Origin: Anaerolineae bacterium
GTDB lineage: Bacteria > Chloroflexota > Anaerolineae > Aggregatilineales > Phototrophicaceae
NCBI GenBank assembly: GCA_022843385.1
Contig: JALHNT010000063.1
Coordinates: 1 to 39,249 of the forward strand
Direction of reading: 5' to 3'
DNA: 39,249 nt
Part shown: positions 24,887 to 31,640 of the stretch, piece after piece
Layout: the number at the start of each line of letters is the position of its first letter
Numbering within the stretch: the stretch's first letter is position 1
Notes under the pieces: generated by a model
What the model saw: the letters and a program-made list of their open reading frames with translations, nothing else
Database searches by the model: none
What the model was told of the DNA's origin: nothing
Program-made: the position numbers and the translations under genes

Positions 24887-25915
24887 ATGAATCGATTTCT
24901 GATCCGCCGCATCATTCAGGCGATACCGACGATCTTTGGTATTTCCCTGCTATCCTTCCTCTTGATGCTGGCAACTCCTGGCGACCCCATCACCACCATC
25001 ACTTTTCGCCCCAGCAGTGACCCTGGCGCTTCGGAAATCCTGCGGCGTCAGCTCGGCCTCGACCAACCGCCACTGGTGCAATACATCTACTGGCTGATCG
25101 GTAACGATTGGACTCGGATTGATGTCGATGGCGATGGTGTGGGGGATATTCAAGGAACTCGTCGTGGGGTGTTGCGCGGCGATCTGGGCAGTTCGATTCA
25201 GATCAAGCGCCCGGTATGGGATATGATCGTTGAGCGCGTTCCAGCCACGCTGCTGCTGGCGCTGCCGGCCGTGATAGTCGGTTATATCGTCGGCGGTATC
25301 ATTGGTCTGCTGGCAGCGCTGCGGCATCAGGGGATCTTCGATCAGATCGCACGCATCATCTCGGTGGCGGGCAGCGCTATTCCGGCCTTCTGGTTGGGCT
25401 TATTGTTGATCCTGTTGTTCAGCGTCCGGCTGGACTGGCTGCCGATGAGCGGGATGCGCGACATCACCAAAACCGACGCCGGGTTCAATCTGTTGGAGAG
25501 CCTGCCCTACATGATCATGCCGGTCACTGTGCTGTCGCTGGGCATCATCGCGGTGATCTCGCGCTATACCCGGATTCAGGTGCTGGAGGTTCTGGCGCAG
25601 GATTATGTCCGCACGGCCAAATCCAAAGGACTGAGCAGTCGTTACATTAACACCCTGCACGTCGCCCGTAACGCCCTGATCCCGGTGGTCACGCTGCTGG
25701 GGGGCGCGATTGGCTTCCTGCTGGGGGGCGCGGTGATTGTGGAACAGGTATTTAGCTGGCCGGGGCTGGGGCGTCTGGCAATTGATGCGGTCAGCCAACG
25801 CGATTATCCGGTCATCATGGGCAGTGTACTGGTCAGCGGTGTCATGTACATCATTGGCCTTCTCATCAGCGATCTGCTGTATAGTTTGGTTGATCCACGC
25901 ATTCGGTTAGAATAA
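24887..25915 (+). CDS. ABC transporter permease, DppB/OppB family
   Basis: The 342-residue membrane protein begins MNRFLIRRIIQAIPTIFGISLLSFLLM, the classic opening of DppB/OppB peptide or nickel permeases. It has six predicted helices. A periplasmic insert after helix 1 contains LRRQLGLDQPPLVQYIYWL. The EAA-type cytoplasmic loop that contacts the ATPase is YVRTAKSKGLSSRYINTLHVARNALIP (about 240-266). It forms one half of the channel for an oligopeptide or similar substrate. An extra stretch (DWTRIDVDGDGVGDIQGTRRG) in the first loop resembles a DxDxDG calcium-binding motif and is not usual. No substrate-binding protein or ATPase gene is present in the window, so the partners are encoded elsewhere. 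Confidence 0.93.
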   Translation: MNRFLIRRIIQAIPTIFGISLLSFLLMLATPGDPITTITFRPSSDPGASEILRRQLGLDQPPLVQYIYWLIGNDWTRIDVDGDGVGDIQGTRRGVLRGDLGSSIQIKRPVWDMIVERVPATLLLALPAVIVGYIVGGIIGLLAALRHQGIFDQIARIISVAGSAIPAFWLGLLLILLFSVRLDWLPMSGMRDITKTDAGFNLLESLPYMIMPVTVLSLGIIAVISRYTRIQVLEVLAQDYVRTAKSKGLSSRYINTLHVARNALIPVVTLLGGAIGFLLGGAVIVEQVFSWPGLGRLAIDAVSQRDYPVIMGSVLVSGVMYIIGLLISDLLYSLVDPRIRLE

Positions 25916-25942
25916 GTCAGCATCCGATAACCTTTCGCTTAC

Positions 25943-26009
25943 CTCACCCTCAGCTCGTGCGCCAATATATTAGCCCGAGAGAGTCAAAGGGTGTGAAACA
26001 GGGGTGAGC
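25943..26009. repeat. Degenerate GC-rich repeat between the two permease genes
   Basis: The 152-base gap between the permease genes holds an eroded copy of the dispersed repeat: CCTCACCCTCAGCTCGTGCG at the left and GGGTGTGAAACAGGGGTGAG at the right. Such pairs usually lie only a few bases apart, so the repeat probably entered the operon. Confidence 0.45.
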
Positions 26010-26067
26010 ATTATGGATAGATACGAAGTCCGCATCCAGAAGCCCTGGTCAAGAGTAGGATGAGTCC

Positions 26068-27003
26068 ATGAGCGCAGAGCAGGCTATCGCCGCCAAGAAT
26101 ACAGGCAGCATCGTAAAATTAAGTGAAGACAACAAGCGTTCGCGCTCATTATGGTCCGAAGCGCTGGCTCATATACGCCGTGACAAATTGACCTTACTTG
26201 CTCTGTCGCTTCTGTTGACGCTAACGTTGGCCTGTGTCTTCCTGCCACCCTATCTGGAAAACACTCTGGGTGTCAGTGCCACCCGCACCAACATCGTCGA
26301 CAAGTATAAGCCGCCCGGATTTGAGAATTACATCCTCGGCACCGATCAGTTGGGGCGTGACCAGTTGGTGCGGTTGCTCTACGGCGGGCGCGTATCGCTG
26401 GGCGTGGCCTATGGTGCCAGCCTGATGTCGATCACGATTGGCATCATCTTTGGCATGATCGCCGGTTACTATGGCGGACGAATTGATGATGTCATCAACT
26501 GGTTCGTCAGCACACTGTCATCGATACCCAGTATCTTCCTGCTGATTCTGGTCGGCGTGATCTTCTCCCCTACGCCGGAAGTATTGATTATCCTGCTGGG
26601 TCTGCTCGGCTGGATCACTACCTGCCGGTTGGTGCGCGGCGAGGTGTTGTCGCTGAAAGAGCGCGAATTTGTGGTGGCTGCGCGAGCCTTAGGCGCTCCG
26701 ACGTTGCGGCTGATGGTTCAACACTTGTTCCCCAACATCGTGTCGCTGGTCATCATTTCGCTGACGATTGATGCGGGTACGTTGATTTTGGTGGAATCTG
26801 GTCTCAGCTATCTGGGGCTGGGCATCCGCCCCCCGACTCCCTCATGGGGCAACATGCTGACCGAGGCACGCAAATACCTCTCCACCGGCACCCATCTCAT
26901 CATCTGGCCCGGCATCATGATCTTCATCACGGTCTTGTGTTTCTTCATCGTGGGCGATGGTCTGCGCGATGCTTTTGATCCGCGCAAAACCCAGCAGAAG
27001 TAA
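26068..27003 (+). CDS. ABC transporter permease, DppC/OppC family
   Basis: The 311-residue protein is the DppC/OppC partner. It has a polar N-terminal tail (1-35, with SLWSEALAHIRRDKLTLLAL), a first helix, then the conserved YILGTDQLGRDQLVRLLYGGRVSLGVAY entry to the permease domain. The EAA loop is FVVAARALGAPTLRLMVQHLFPNI (about 206-229), and GLSYLGLGIRPPTPSWGNML is a DppC signature near the C terminus. It should pair with the upstream DppB-type subunit. AGGA 7-8 bases before ATG 26068 supports the start. Gene order B then C is kept, but the intergenic repeat makes translational coupling impossible. Confidence 0.94.
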   Translation: MSAEQAIAAKNTGSIVKLSEDNKRSRSLWSEALAHIRRDKLTLLALSLLLTLTLACVFLPPYLENTLGVSATRTNIVDKYKPPGFENYILGTDQLGRDQLVRLLYGGRVSLGVAYGASLMSITIGIIFGMIAGYYGGRIDDVINWFVSTLSSIPSIFLLILVGVIFSPTPEVLIILLGLLGWITTCRLVRGEVLSLKEREFVVAARALGAPTLRLMVQHLFPNIVSLVIISLTIDAGTLILVESGLSYLGLGIRPPTPSWGNMLTEARKYLSTGTHLIIWPGIMIFITVLCFFIVGDGLRDAFDPRKTQQK

Positions 27004-27017
27004 GCAGACGAGGGGCG

Positions 27018-27425
27018 CTACACCGTCTGTCCATCAAGATGCTGCTGAACCTGGGGATCAACCCGTTTCAGGATGTCGAGGGCTTCGGTCAGGGTGTCCA
27101 CTGGAACGAGCGTCGATCCCATCAGCCGTGCCACCTGAAGACTGAAAAGCCGTGTGGTGGGTTGCTGTGTCAGGCCGAATGTCCACCCCATTAGCATTGC
27201 TGCATTCGCCAGCGGGCTCATCTGGTGCAGCGGTTCGCGCAAATCAGCCGGCAGATGGCTCAGGCGAGTCATATCCAGAATGAGGTGCACTGGTGCACTC
27301 CCGCGTTCCAGATCATCCTTCAACGCAGCCGCACACTGGCGCAGACTGTTCGGCTCATAATTCCCACTAAGGACATTCAGCAGAACTCGTTTGTCCATGA
27401 TCCATTTTGCCAGCGACTCTGCCAT
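27018..27425 (-). CDS. Hypothetical protein, STAS-like
   Basis: This small protein of 135 residues contains APVHLILDMTRLSHLPADLREPL (43-65), a strand ending in a conserved Asp followed by a helix. LMGWTFGLTQQ and TRLFSLQVARLMGSTLVPVDTLTEALDIL continue the alternating strand-helix pattern. This is the general shape of STAS/SpoIIAA domains, a fold-level suggestion only. A second start, ATG at 27398, is possible. On its strand a TATAAT box (complement of 27466-27471) lies about 40 bases upstream and may be its -10. It converges on the DppC gene; the inverted repeat CAGACG...CGTCTG at 27005-27029 spans the two stop codons. Confidence 0.7.
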   Translation of the reverse strand: MAESLAKWIMDKRVLLNVLSGNYEPNSLRQCAAALKDDLERGSAPVHLILDMTRLSHLPADLREPLHQMSPLANAAMLMGWTFGLTQQPTTRLFSLQVARLMGSTLVPVDTLTEALDILKRVDPQVQQHLDGQTV

Positions 27426-27676
27426 CGGATGCCCCTTAACTGAGATTCATACGATACTACACTCAATTATATGGCGATTAGTAACCCGACATACGAAATT
27501 TTTTGTGAAAATCAGAACAATGCCGCTACCTGGGCTGGAAACGGCTACCGTCACTGCTCATCAGAGCTTGCCGATAGCCGAATTTCACTGGCAGAGTGGG
27601 CCGATGTGGCTGGTGCTCAGGGTTACTACCTTGCCGGGACGGCTGATTATGACGCTGCTTGTGCGGGAATCGGAGT

Positions 27677-28489
27677 TCAGCGGGTGCTGGCAACTTTTTC
27701 CCGCAGCTCCGCCAGTCGTTCCGGTATGAATCCGACATAGCTGTAAGCGCTGTTTTCATAATTGTCCTGATAGTACTGATATTCTTCCAGCGCCCGCTGC
27801 CAGTCACCCTGGTCGTAGTAGATGTCGCCGAGCGAGAGCCGGTAGAACGGTTCATCCGGGGCCAGTTCGATAGCACGCAGGGTGTCCTTCAGCGCTTTGT
27901 CGAACTCGCCGCGCAGCCGGTAGCTATCGCCCCGGTTGTTGTAGGCCAGCGCGTTGTCCGGTTCGAGATCAACCGCTTTGTCATAATCGGCAAAGGCTTT
28001 ATCCTCCTCGCCCATCAGGCTGTAGACATAGCCGCGATCAATATAGGCCGAACTGTTATTGGGGCGAATCTCGATGACCTGACTGTACCACCGGATCGCT
28101 TCCGCGTAATCCTTCTGTGCCAGATAGACCTGTCCCTTGCCATAATAACTCCAGATGTTATCGCGGTCGGCTTCGATTGCGCGGTCATAATAGTCGAGCG
28201 CTGAGGCAAAATCTTCACTATTCAGTGCCTCATCCCCCCGATTGACCAGATCCCAGGCGTCTGGCGTGGGTGTGATGGTTGGGGCTGCGGTCGGGAAGAG
28301 CACCACTTCGGGCAATTCGATGACAGGATCGGGGCCAGTGAAGAGGGAACGGCTCATCAGGATGACGATCAGGATCAATCCCGCTCCCAGGATAATCCAG
28401 CTCAGGTTGAGGCGTCGCGCTGAGGACGGTTCTTCCACACCGAAGTGATCATTCTTGGGCTTCTCTTCCGGGTCAAACATGCCGACCAT
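27677..28489 (-). CDS. Membrane-anchored tetratricopeptide repeat protein
   Basis: The 270-residue protein has a polar N-terminal segment, one membrane helix (about 28-47, LNLSWIILGAGLILIVILMS), a proline/threonine linker (FPTAAPTITPTPD), then about four or five TPR units between 78 and 250. Clear repeats are ALDYYDRAIEADRDNIWSYY, AIRWYSQVIEIRPNNSSAYI, AFADYDKAVDLEPDNALAYN and ALKDTLRAIELAPDEPFYRL. TPRs bind proteins, so it is probably a membrane-tethered scaffold with the repeats outside or inside depending on topology. AGGAG 10 bases upstream supports ATG 28489. The gene next upstream on the same strand encodes a membrane protein. The 251-base gap 27426-27676 downstream has no convincing gene. 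Confidence 0.88.
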   Translation of the reverse strand: MVGMFDPEEKPKNDHFGVEEPSSARRLNLSWIILGAGLILIVILMSRSLFTGPDPVIELPEVVLFPTAAPTITPTPDAWDLVNRGDEALNSEDFASALDYYDRAIEADRDNIWSYYGKGQVYLAQKDYAEAIRWYSQVIEIRPNNSSAYIDRGYVYSLMGEEDKAFADYDKAVDLEPDNALAYNNRGDSYRLRGEFDKALKDTLRAIELAPDEPFYRLSLGDIYYDQGDWQRALEEYQYYQDNYENSAYSYVGFIPERLAELREKVASTR

Positions 28490-28580
28490 AGGTTATGCTC
28501 TCCTACAACATTCACTGATCATCGTTCCCATGATAAGCCGGGTACACCCCTGCCGGACACCCCATGCCATAGGGGTTTGC

Positions 28581-29738
28581 TCACGACTGACGACGCATCA
28601 CAGCGGTGTCATCCTCAGCCTGCAGCACCGATTCGTTTAACTCGGCTTCCAGGGGTGCGATTTCGTGGTGCTTTTTCTTCTTGCTCTCGCGCTTGCGCTT
28701 CTCCGGCACCTGCGCCCCTTCGCGCAGCGCCCGCCGTTCCGCCCCAGCCAGCGTCAATGCGGTGAAAGCGGCATACAGCAGCAGACTGAGCAACGCGCTG
28801 CCGATCAGCACCAGGTCAACGCTGATCGTTTGTAAATACGGATTGTTCACCTTAATGCTTGTCAAGAGGGCGCTGACCATGACCCCGTTGTCGAGTGTGG
28901 TGGCTGCATGGATCAGCGATGTGCCGATCAGGTTGATAGCCTGCTGACGAAACTCCTGGCTGATCGCCGGATTGGTGTAGAGCGTGATGTCCCAGCGCGT
29001 TGCCCAGGTGAACAGCAGGATCATCAGGCCGATAGCAGCGTACAGTCCGGCTGGACGCAGGCGCAGCCCCGCTGCGTTCAGCAGTGCCCACTCGCTGCGC
29101 TTGCTGCGTGCCCCGCCCAACATGCCGCAGGCCGCCGTGAACAACAGATTGATGAGGGTGAAAGCTGTCACCAGCCCGGCGGCTAACAGCAGCAGCAGGG
29201 GATGAGGCAGGGTGATGACGGTGTCCAGATAGGTTACCTGCCCTAGCAGCAGGTTACCATTCAGTTTGAAGCCCAGCCAGAAGATCGGCCCGATCCGCCC
29301 CAGCGCCAGCCAGCCGAACGCCGGCAGCATCCGCCGCACCGTCACCGCCCACTTGCCGCGCACAATCGCCCGCGCATCGAGATCTGTCAACGTCAGCAGT
29401 TCCCAGGTCTGGCCGGTTTGCTCACGGGCCAGGCTGTTGCTGCTAAGGAGCAGGGTGCGGAATATCAGGCCGACATGCCAACCGAGAGCGATGACGATGG
29501 CCGCCACTGCCCAGGGCTGAAACGAATCCCATTGATCGACGCTGATGCGCAGCCCAAAGACGGTCACCAGCACGATGAAGATCACCATGAATGCGCTGAA
29601 GGCCAGCGAATAGACCATCAGCAGCCGTTGTACCCAGCGCCACAGCCGTGATGGATTGCCGAGACGCCGCGCCTGATATAGTGCCTCCGCCTGACCCGCC
29701 GGGTTATTCGGCAGGAACGAGTCCCACAGCCCTGTCAT
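28581..29738 (-). CDS. ABC-2-like multi-pass membrane protein
   Basis: The 385-residue protein has about six to eight membrane helices and a charged C-terminal tail with KRKRESKKKKHHE (near 346-358). The segment LAREQTGQTWELLTLTDLDA (103-122) followed by IVRGKW matches the R-E-x-G-T-W-E-L-L-x-x-T signature of ABC-2-type permease subunits, located after the second helix. It may therefore be the membrane part of an exporter, although no ATPase gene is adjacent. GGAGGGG about 7-8 bases before ATG 29738 supports the start. It precedes the TPR protein on the same strand with a 91-base gap and may be co-transcribed with it. Confidence 0.78.
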   Translation of the reverse strand: MTGLWDSFLPNNPAGQAEALYQARRLGNPSRLWRWVQRLLMVYSLAFSAFMVIFIVLVTVFGLRISVDQWDSFQPWAVAAIVIALGWHVGLIFRTLLLSSNSLAREQTGQTWELLTLTDLDARAIVRGKWAVTVRRMLPAFGWLALGRIGPIFWLGFKLNGNLLLGQVTYLDTVITLPHPLLLLLAAGLVTAFTLINLLFTAACGMLGGARSKRSEWALLNAAGLRLRPAGLYAAIGLMILLFTWATRWDITLYTNPAISQEFRQQAINLIGTSLIHAATTLDNGVMVSALLTSIKVNNPYLQTISVDLVLIGSALLSLLLYAAFTALTLAGAERRALREGAQVPEKRKRESKKKKHHEIAPLEAELNESVLQAEDDTAVMRRQS

Positions 29739-29836
29739 ACATACCCCTCCGGATCGATTGATACCGCTTTCATCATACTGGCATTGCCGGAAATCCGCAT
29801 CATGCCCGGTGCAGCTTTGGGCGCATTTCAGTTAGA

Positions 29837-29872
29837 AAGGGGAGTCAAACGCAGTGAGGCGGGGGTGCGATT
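29837..29872. repeat. Half copy of the GC-rich dispersed repeat
   Basis: The sequence GAAAGGGGAGTCAAACGCAG and the following GTGAGGCGGGGGTGCG closely match the right half of the repeat at 5152-5219 (GGGGAGTCGAACACACTGAG). It lies in the 262-base gap upstream of the hydrolase gene; nothing else is seen there. Confidence 0.45.
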
Positions 29873-30000
29873 AATGGAGGGTGGCTAGCCAAGACTTTGA
29901 AGCCCCATCTGAAGGTCAGGTTGCTCTATTCGATGAATGGGCGTTAACTGATAGTGAGCAGTGCGCGACTCGAATACATGGGGAAACCGGGGAGGCTGTC

Positions 30001-30837
30001 ATGACGCAAAAGGTAGCGGTAGCCGTTGTCCATGGCATTGGCCGGCAGGAGCCTGGTTTTTACGCCGACCTCAAGCGGGAGATTGAAGATCGCTGCCGGG
30101 ATGTGTGTGGCGATAATGTTGTCATCGAGCCGGTCTACTGGGCGCGCTGGATGCAGGATGCCGAGGATCGACTCTGGGGGCGCATGACCGGCGATGGGCC
30201 GATGAATTTTCCTACGGTGCGCCGCCTGATGATTGACTTTGTCTCGGATGCGATGGCCTACCAGCCCACGACCCATGACCGCAAGGCCTACGATGACATT
30301 CATGGCGAGTTCGCCCGGAGTTTGCGCCGTCTGGCTGAACGGGCCGGTGCAAACGCGCCGTTGTGCATCATCGCGCACAGCCTGGGGACGGTCATCAGCA
30401 GCAACTTCATTTATGATCTGCAAAACCCGCACAAGATTTCCGCCGCTATCCAGTCGGTGATGGAAGACACGCCGCTGGATCGGGGCGAGACCTTAACCTT
30501 GTTGTATACGATGGGCAGCCCGCTGGCGTTGTGGAGCCTGCGCTTCCGTGAATTCGGGCAACCGATCACTGTCCCTGCGCCGCAACTCGCCCAGCATTAT
30601 CCCCAGCTCAAGGGGGAGTGGATCAACTATTATGACCGGGATGATGTGGTGGCGTTCCCGCTGAAAGTCCTGAATGAGGCCTATCAACAGGCGGTGACCG
30701 CTGATGTGCAGGTGAATGTCGGTGGCCTACTGACCAGTTGGAATCCGCTGGCGCACATGGAGTATTGGACCGATCGAGACATCCTGGGCCCGGTTTCCCA
30801 GGCGATCACGGCAGTGTGGCAGGCGGTCAATCCGTAA
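30001..30837 (+). CDS. Alpha/beta hydrolase, lipase-like
   Basis: The 278-residue protein begins MTQKVAVAVVHGIGRQEPGF, where HGIG is the oxyanion strand motif. It carries the nucleophile elbow APLCIIAHSLGTVISSNFIYD (Ser in H-S-L-G-T). Candidate acid and base residues lie in NYYDRDDVVAFPL and near NPLAHMEYWTD. This pattern matches small cytoplasmic hydrolases related to class 3/PGAP1-like lipases. The substrate is unknown. ATG 30001 is chosen because GGGGAGG ends 5 bases upstream; the open frame back to 29881 has no such signal and runs into the repeat. It stands alone, followed by an 800-base noncoding region. Confidence 0.85.
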   Translation: MTQKVAVAVVHGIGRQEPGFYADLKREIEDRCRDVCGDNVVIEPVYWARWMQDAEDRLWGRMTGDGPMNFPTVRRLMIDFVSDAMAYQPTTHDRKAYDDIHGEFARSLRRLAERAGANAPLCIIAHSLGTVISSNFIYDLQNPHKISAAIQSVMEDTPLDRGETLTLLYTMGSPLALWSLRFREFGQPITVPAPQLAQHYPQLKGEWINYYDRDDVVAFPLKVLNEAYQQAVTADVQVNVGGLLTSWNPLAHMEYWTDRDILGPVSQAITAVWQAVNP

Positions 30838-30957
30838 TCACCAAGAAGAAGAACCGACCACAGAGACACAGAGGACACAGAGAGAGAGCAAGCAGAGGTC
30901 TTTCACTTTTGACTTTGCACTTAGGCTATTGCAGGGAAATAACGCTCCAAAGGCAAC

Positions 30958-31053
30958 CCCTATCCCCCCAGCCCCCTTTCCCCGCACGCGGAGAAAGGGG
31001 GAGTCAAAAGCCCCTCTCCGTGCAACGGGGAGGGGTTTGGGGTGGGGTGAATT
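30958..31053. repeat. GC-rich palindromic repeat with two arms and no cargo
   Basis: The left arm reads CCCCCCAGCCCCC then a hairpin CCGCACGCGG and AAGGGGGAG (to 31003). It is nearly identical to the inverted repeat that bounds the DUF559 cassette at 33005-33045. The right arm is inverted: CCCCTCTCCG then AACGGGGAGGGG and TTTGGGGTGGGGTGA. This is what the cassette would look like without its nuclease insert. Confidence 0.6.
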
Positions 31054-31203
31054 GGATAGCTAAAATCCTGGAATAGCCTTAGCACTTCACAACTCCACCG
31101 CCGCCGGCGGATTGACCGTTGTGGTGGCGGAACGACGGGAGCGATCCGCCAGTGTTAACGCGACCTGTTTCTGACTGGATACTGTCGCGTTTTTGATTCG
31201 CAC

Positions 31204-31230
31204 GATTCGTCAGATTCGTCAGATTCGCAT
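31204..31230 (+). repeat. Tandem 9-bp repeat (GATTCGTCA)
   Basis: Two exact GATTCGTCA units and a third changed at its end (GATTCGCAT) are back to back. A related pair, AATTCGTCA twice, lies at 31496-31513. They are too short and spacer-free to be CRISPR repeats. Confidence 0.7.
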
Positions 31231-31640
31231 CACTCCATATTTCAATTCGTGAATCAGTCGTCAGTCATCAGTCGATAGTCGTCAGAAAAAACTCAAGCGC
31301 CTTTTGCTGCTGATTAACCATCCCCCCCGTTGCTGCTGATTTTGCTGATTGAGGCTATCCGCTATCGACTATTGACTACCGACTGTTAGTGCACCTCTGG
31401 TTTTGTGTCGTCGTCGTCGTCGGACAGACAAAGACATAAAGACCAACACAGAGGACACAGAGAACACAGAGTGAAGACCGAGTAAAACTGCACAAAATTC
31501 GTCAAATTCGTCAAAGTCACAACTGCCTTTTGTGAACTTTTGCCTTCAGCCAATTCAGCCCGATCACGGACTCCACCACAGCACCAGTATAGCACAGAAT
31601 TTCTACGCTGTGCGTTCGAGTTTTCTAACGTTGGCACTCG

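Larger units (their letters stand above)
30838..31640. other. 800-bp intergenic region made of repeats, no gene
   Basis: No credible gene lies here. The region is a patchwork: an 18-base ACACAGAGGACACAGAGA copy at 30866-30883 and again at 31446-31463; the GC-rich palindromic repeat at 30958-31053; tandem GATTCGTCA units at 31204-31230; two AATTCGTCA units at 31496-31513; and low-complexity CAGTCATCAGTCGATAGTC-type sequence around 31258-31385. It separates the hydrolase gene from the 3' end of the MmeI-like gene. Confidence 0.7.

Noticed and set aside
27005..27029. Bidirectional terminator between the DppC and STAS-like genes (CAGACG...CGTCTG)
   Set aside because: The 6-bp stem has a 13-base loop and no T tract on either side, so evidence is too weak for a terminator call.
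27471..27740. 89-codon plus-strand open frame
   Set aside because: No ribosome-binding site or family resemblance, composition unlike coding sequence here, and it runs into the end of the TPR gene on the other strand.
31204..31513. Short tandem repeats as a CRISPR array
   Set aside because: The units are 9 bases, have no spacers and no cas genes are nearby.
31386..31637. 83-codon minus-strand open frame in the repeat region
   Set aside because: It is built largely from repeat sequence and low-complexity tracts and has no ribosome-binding site.
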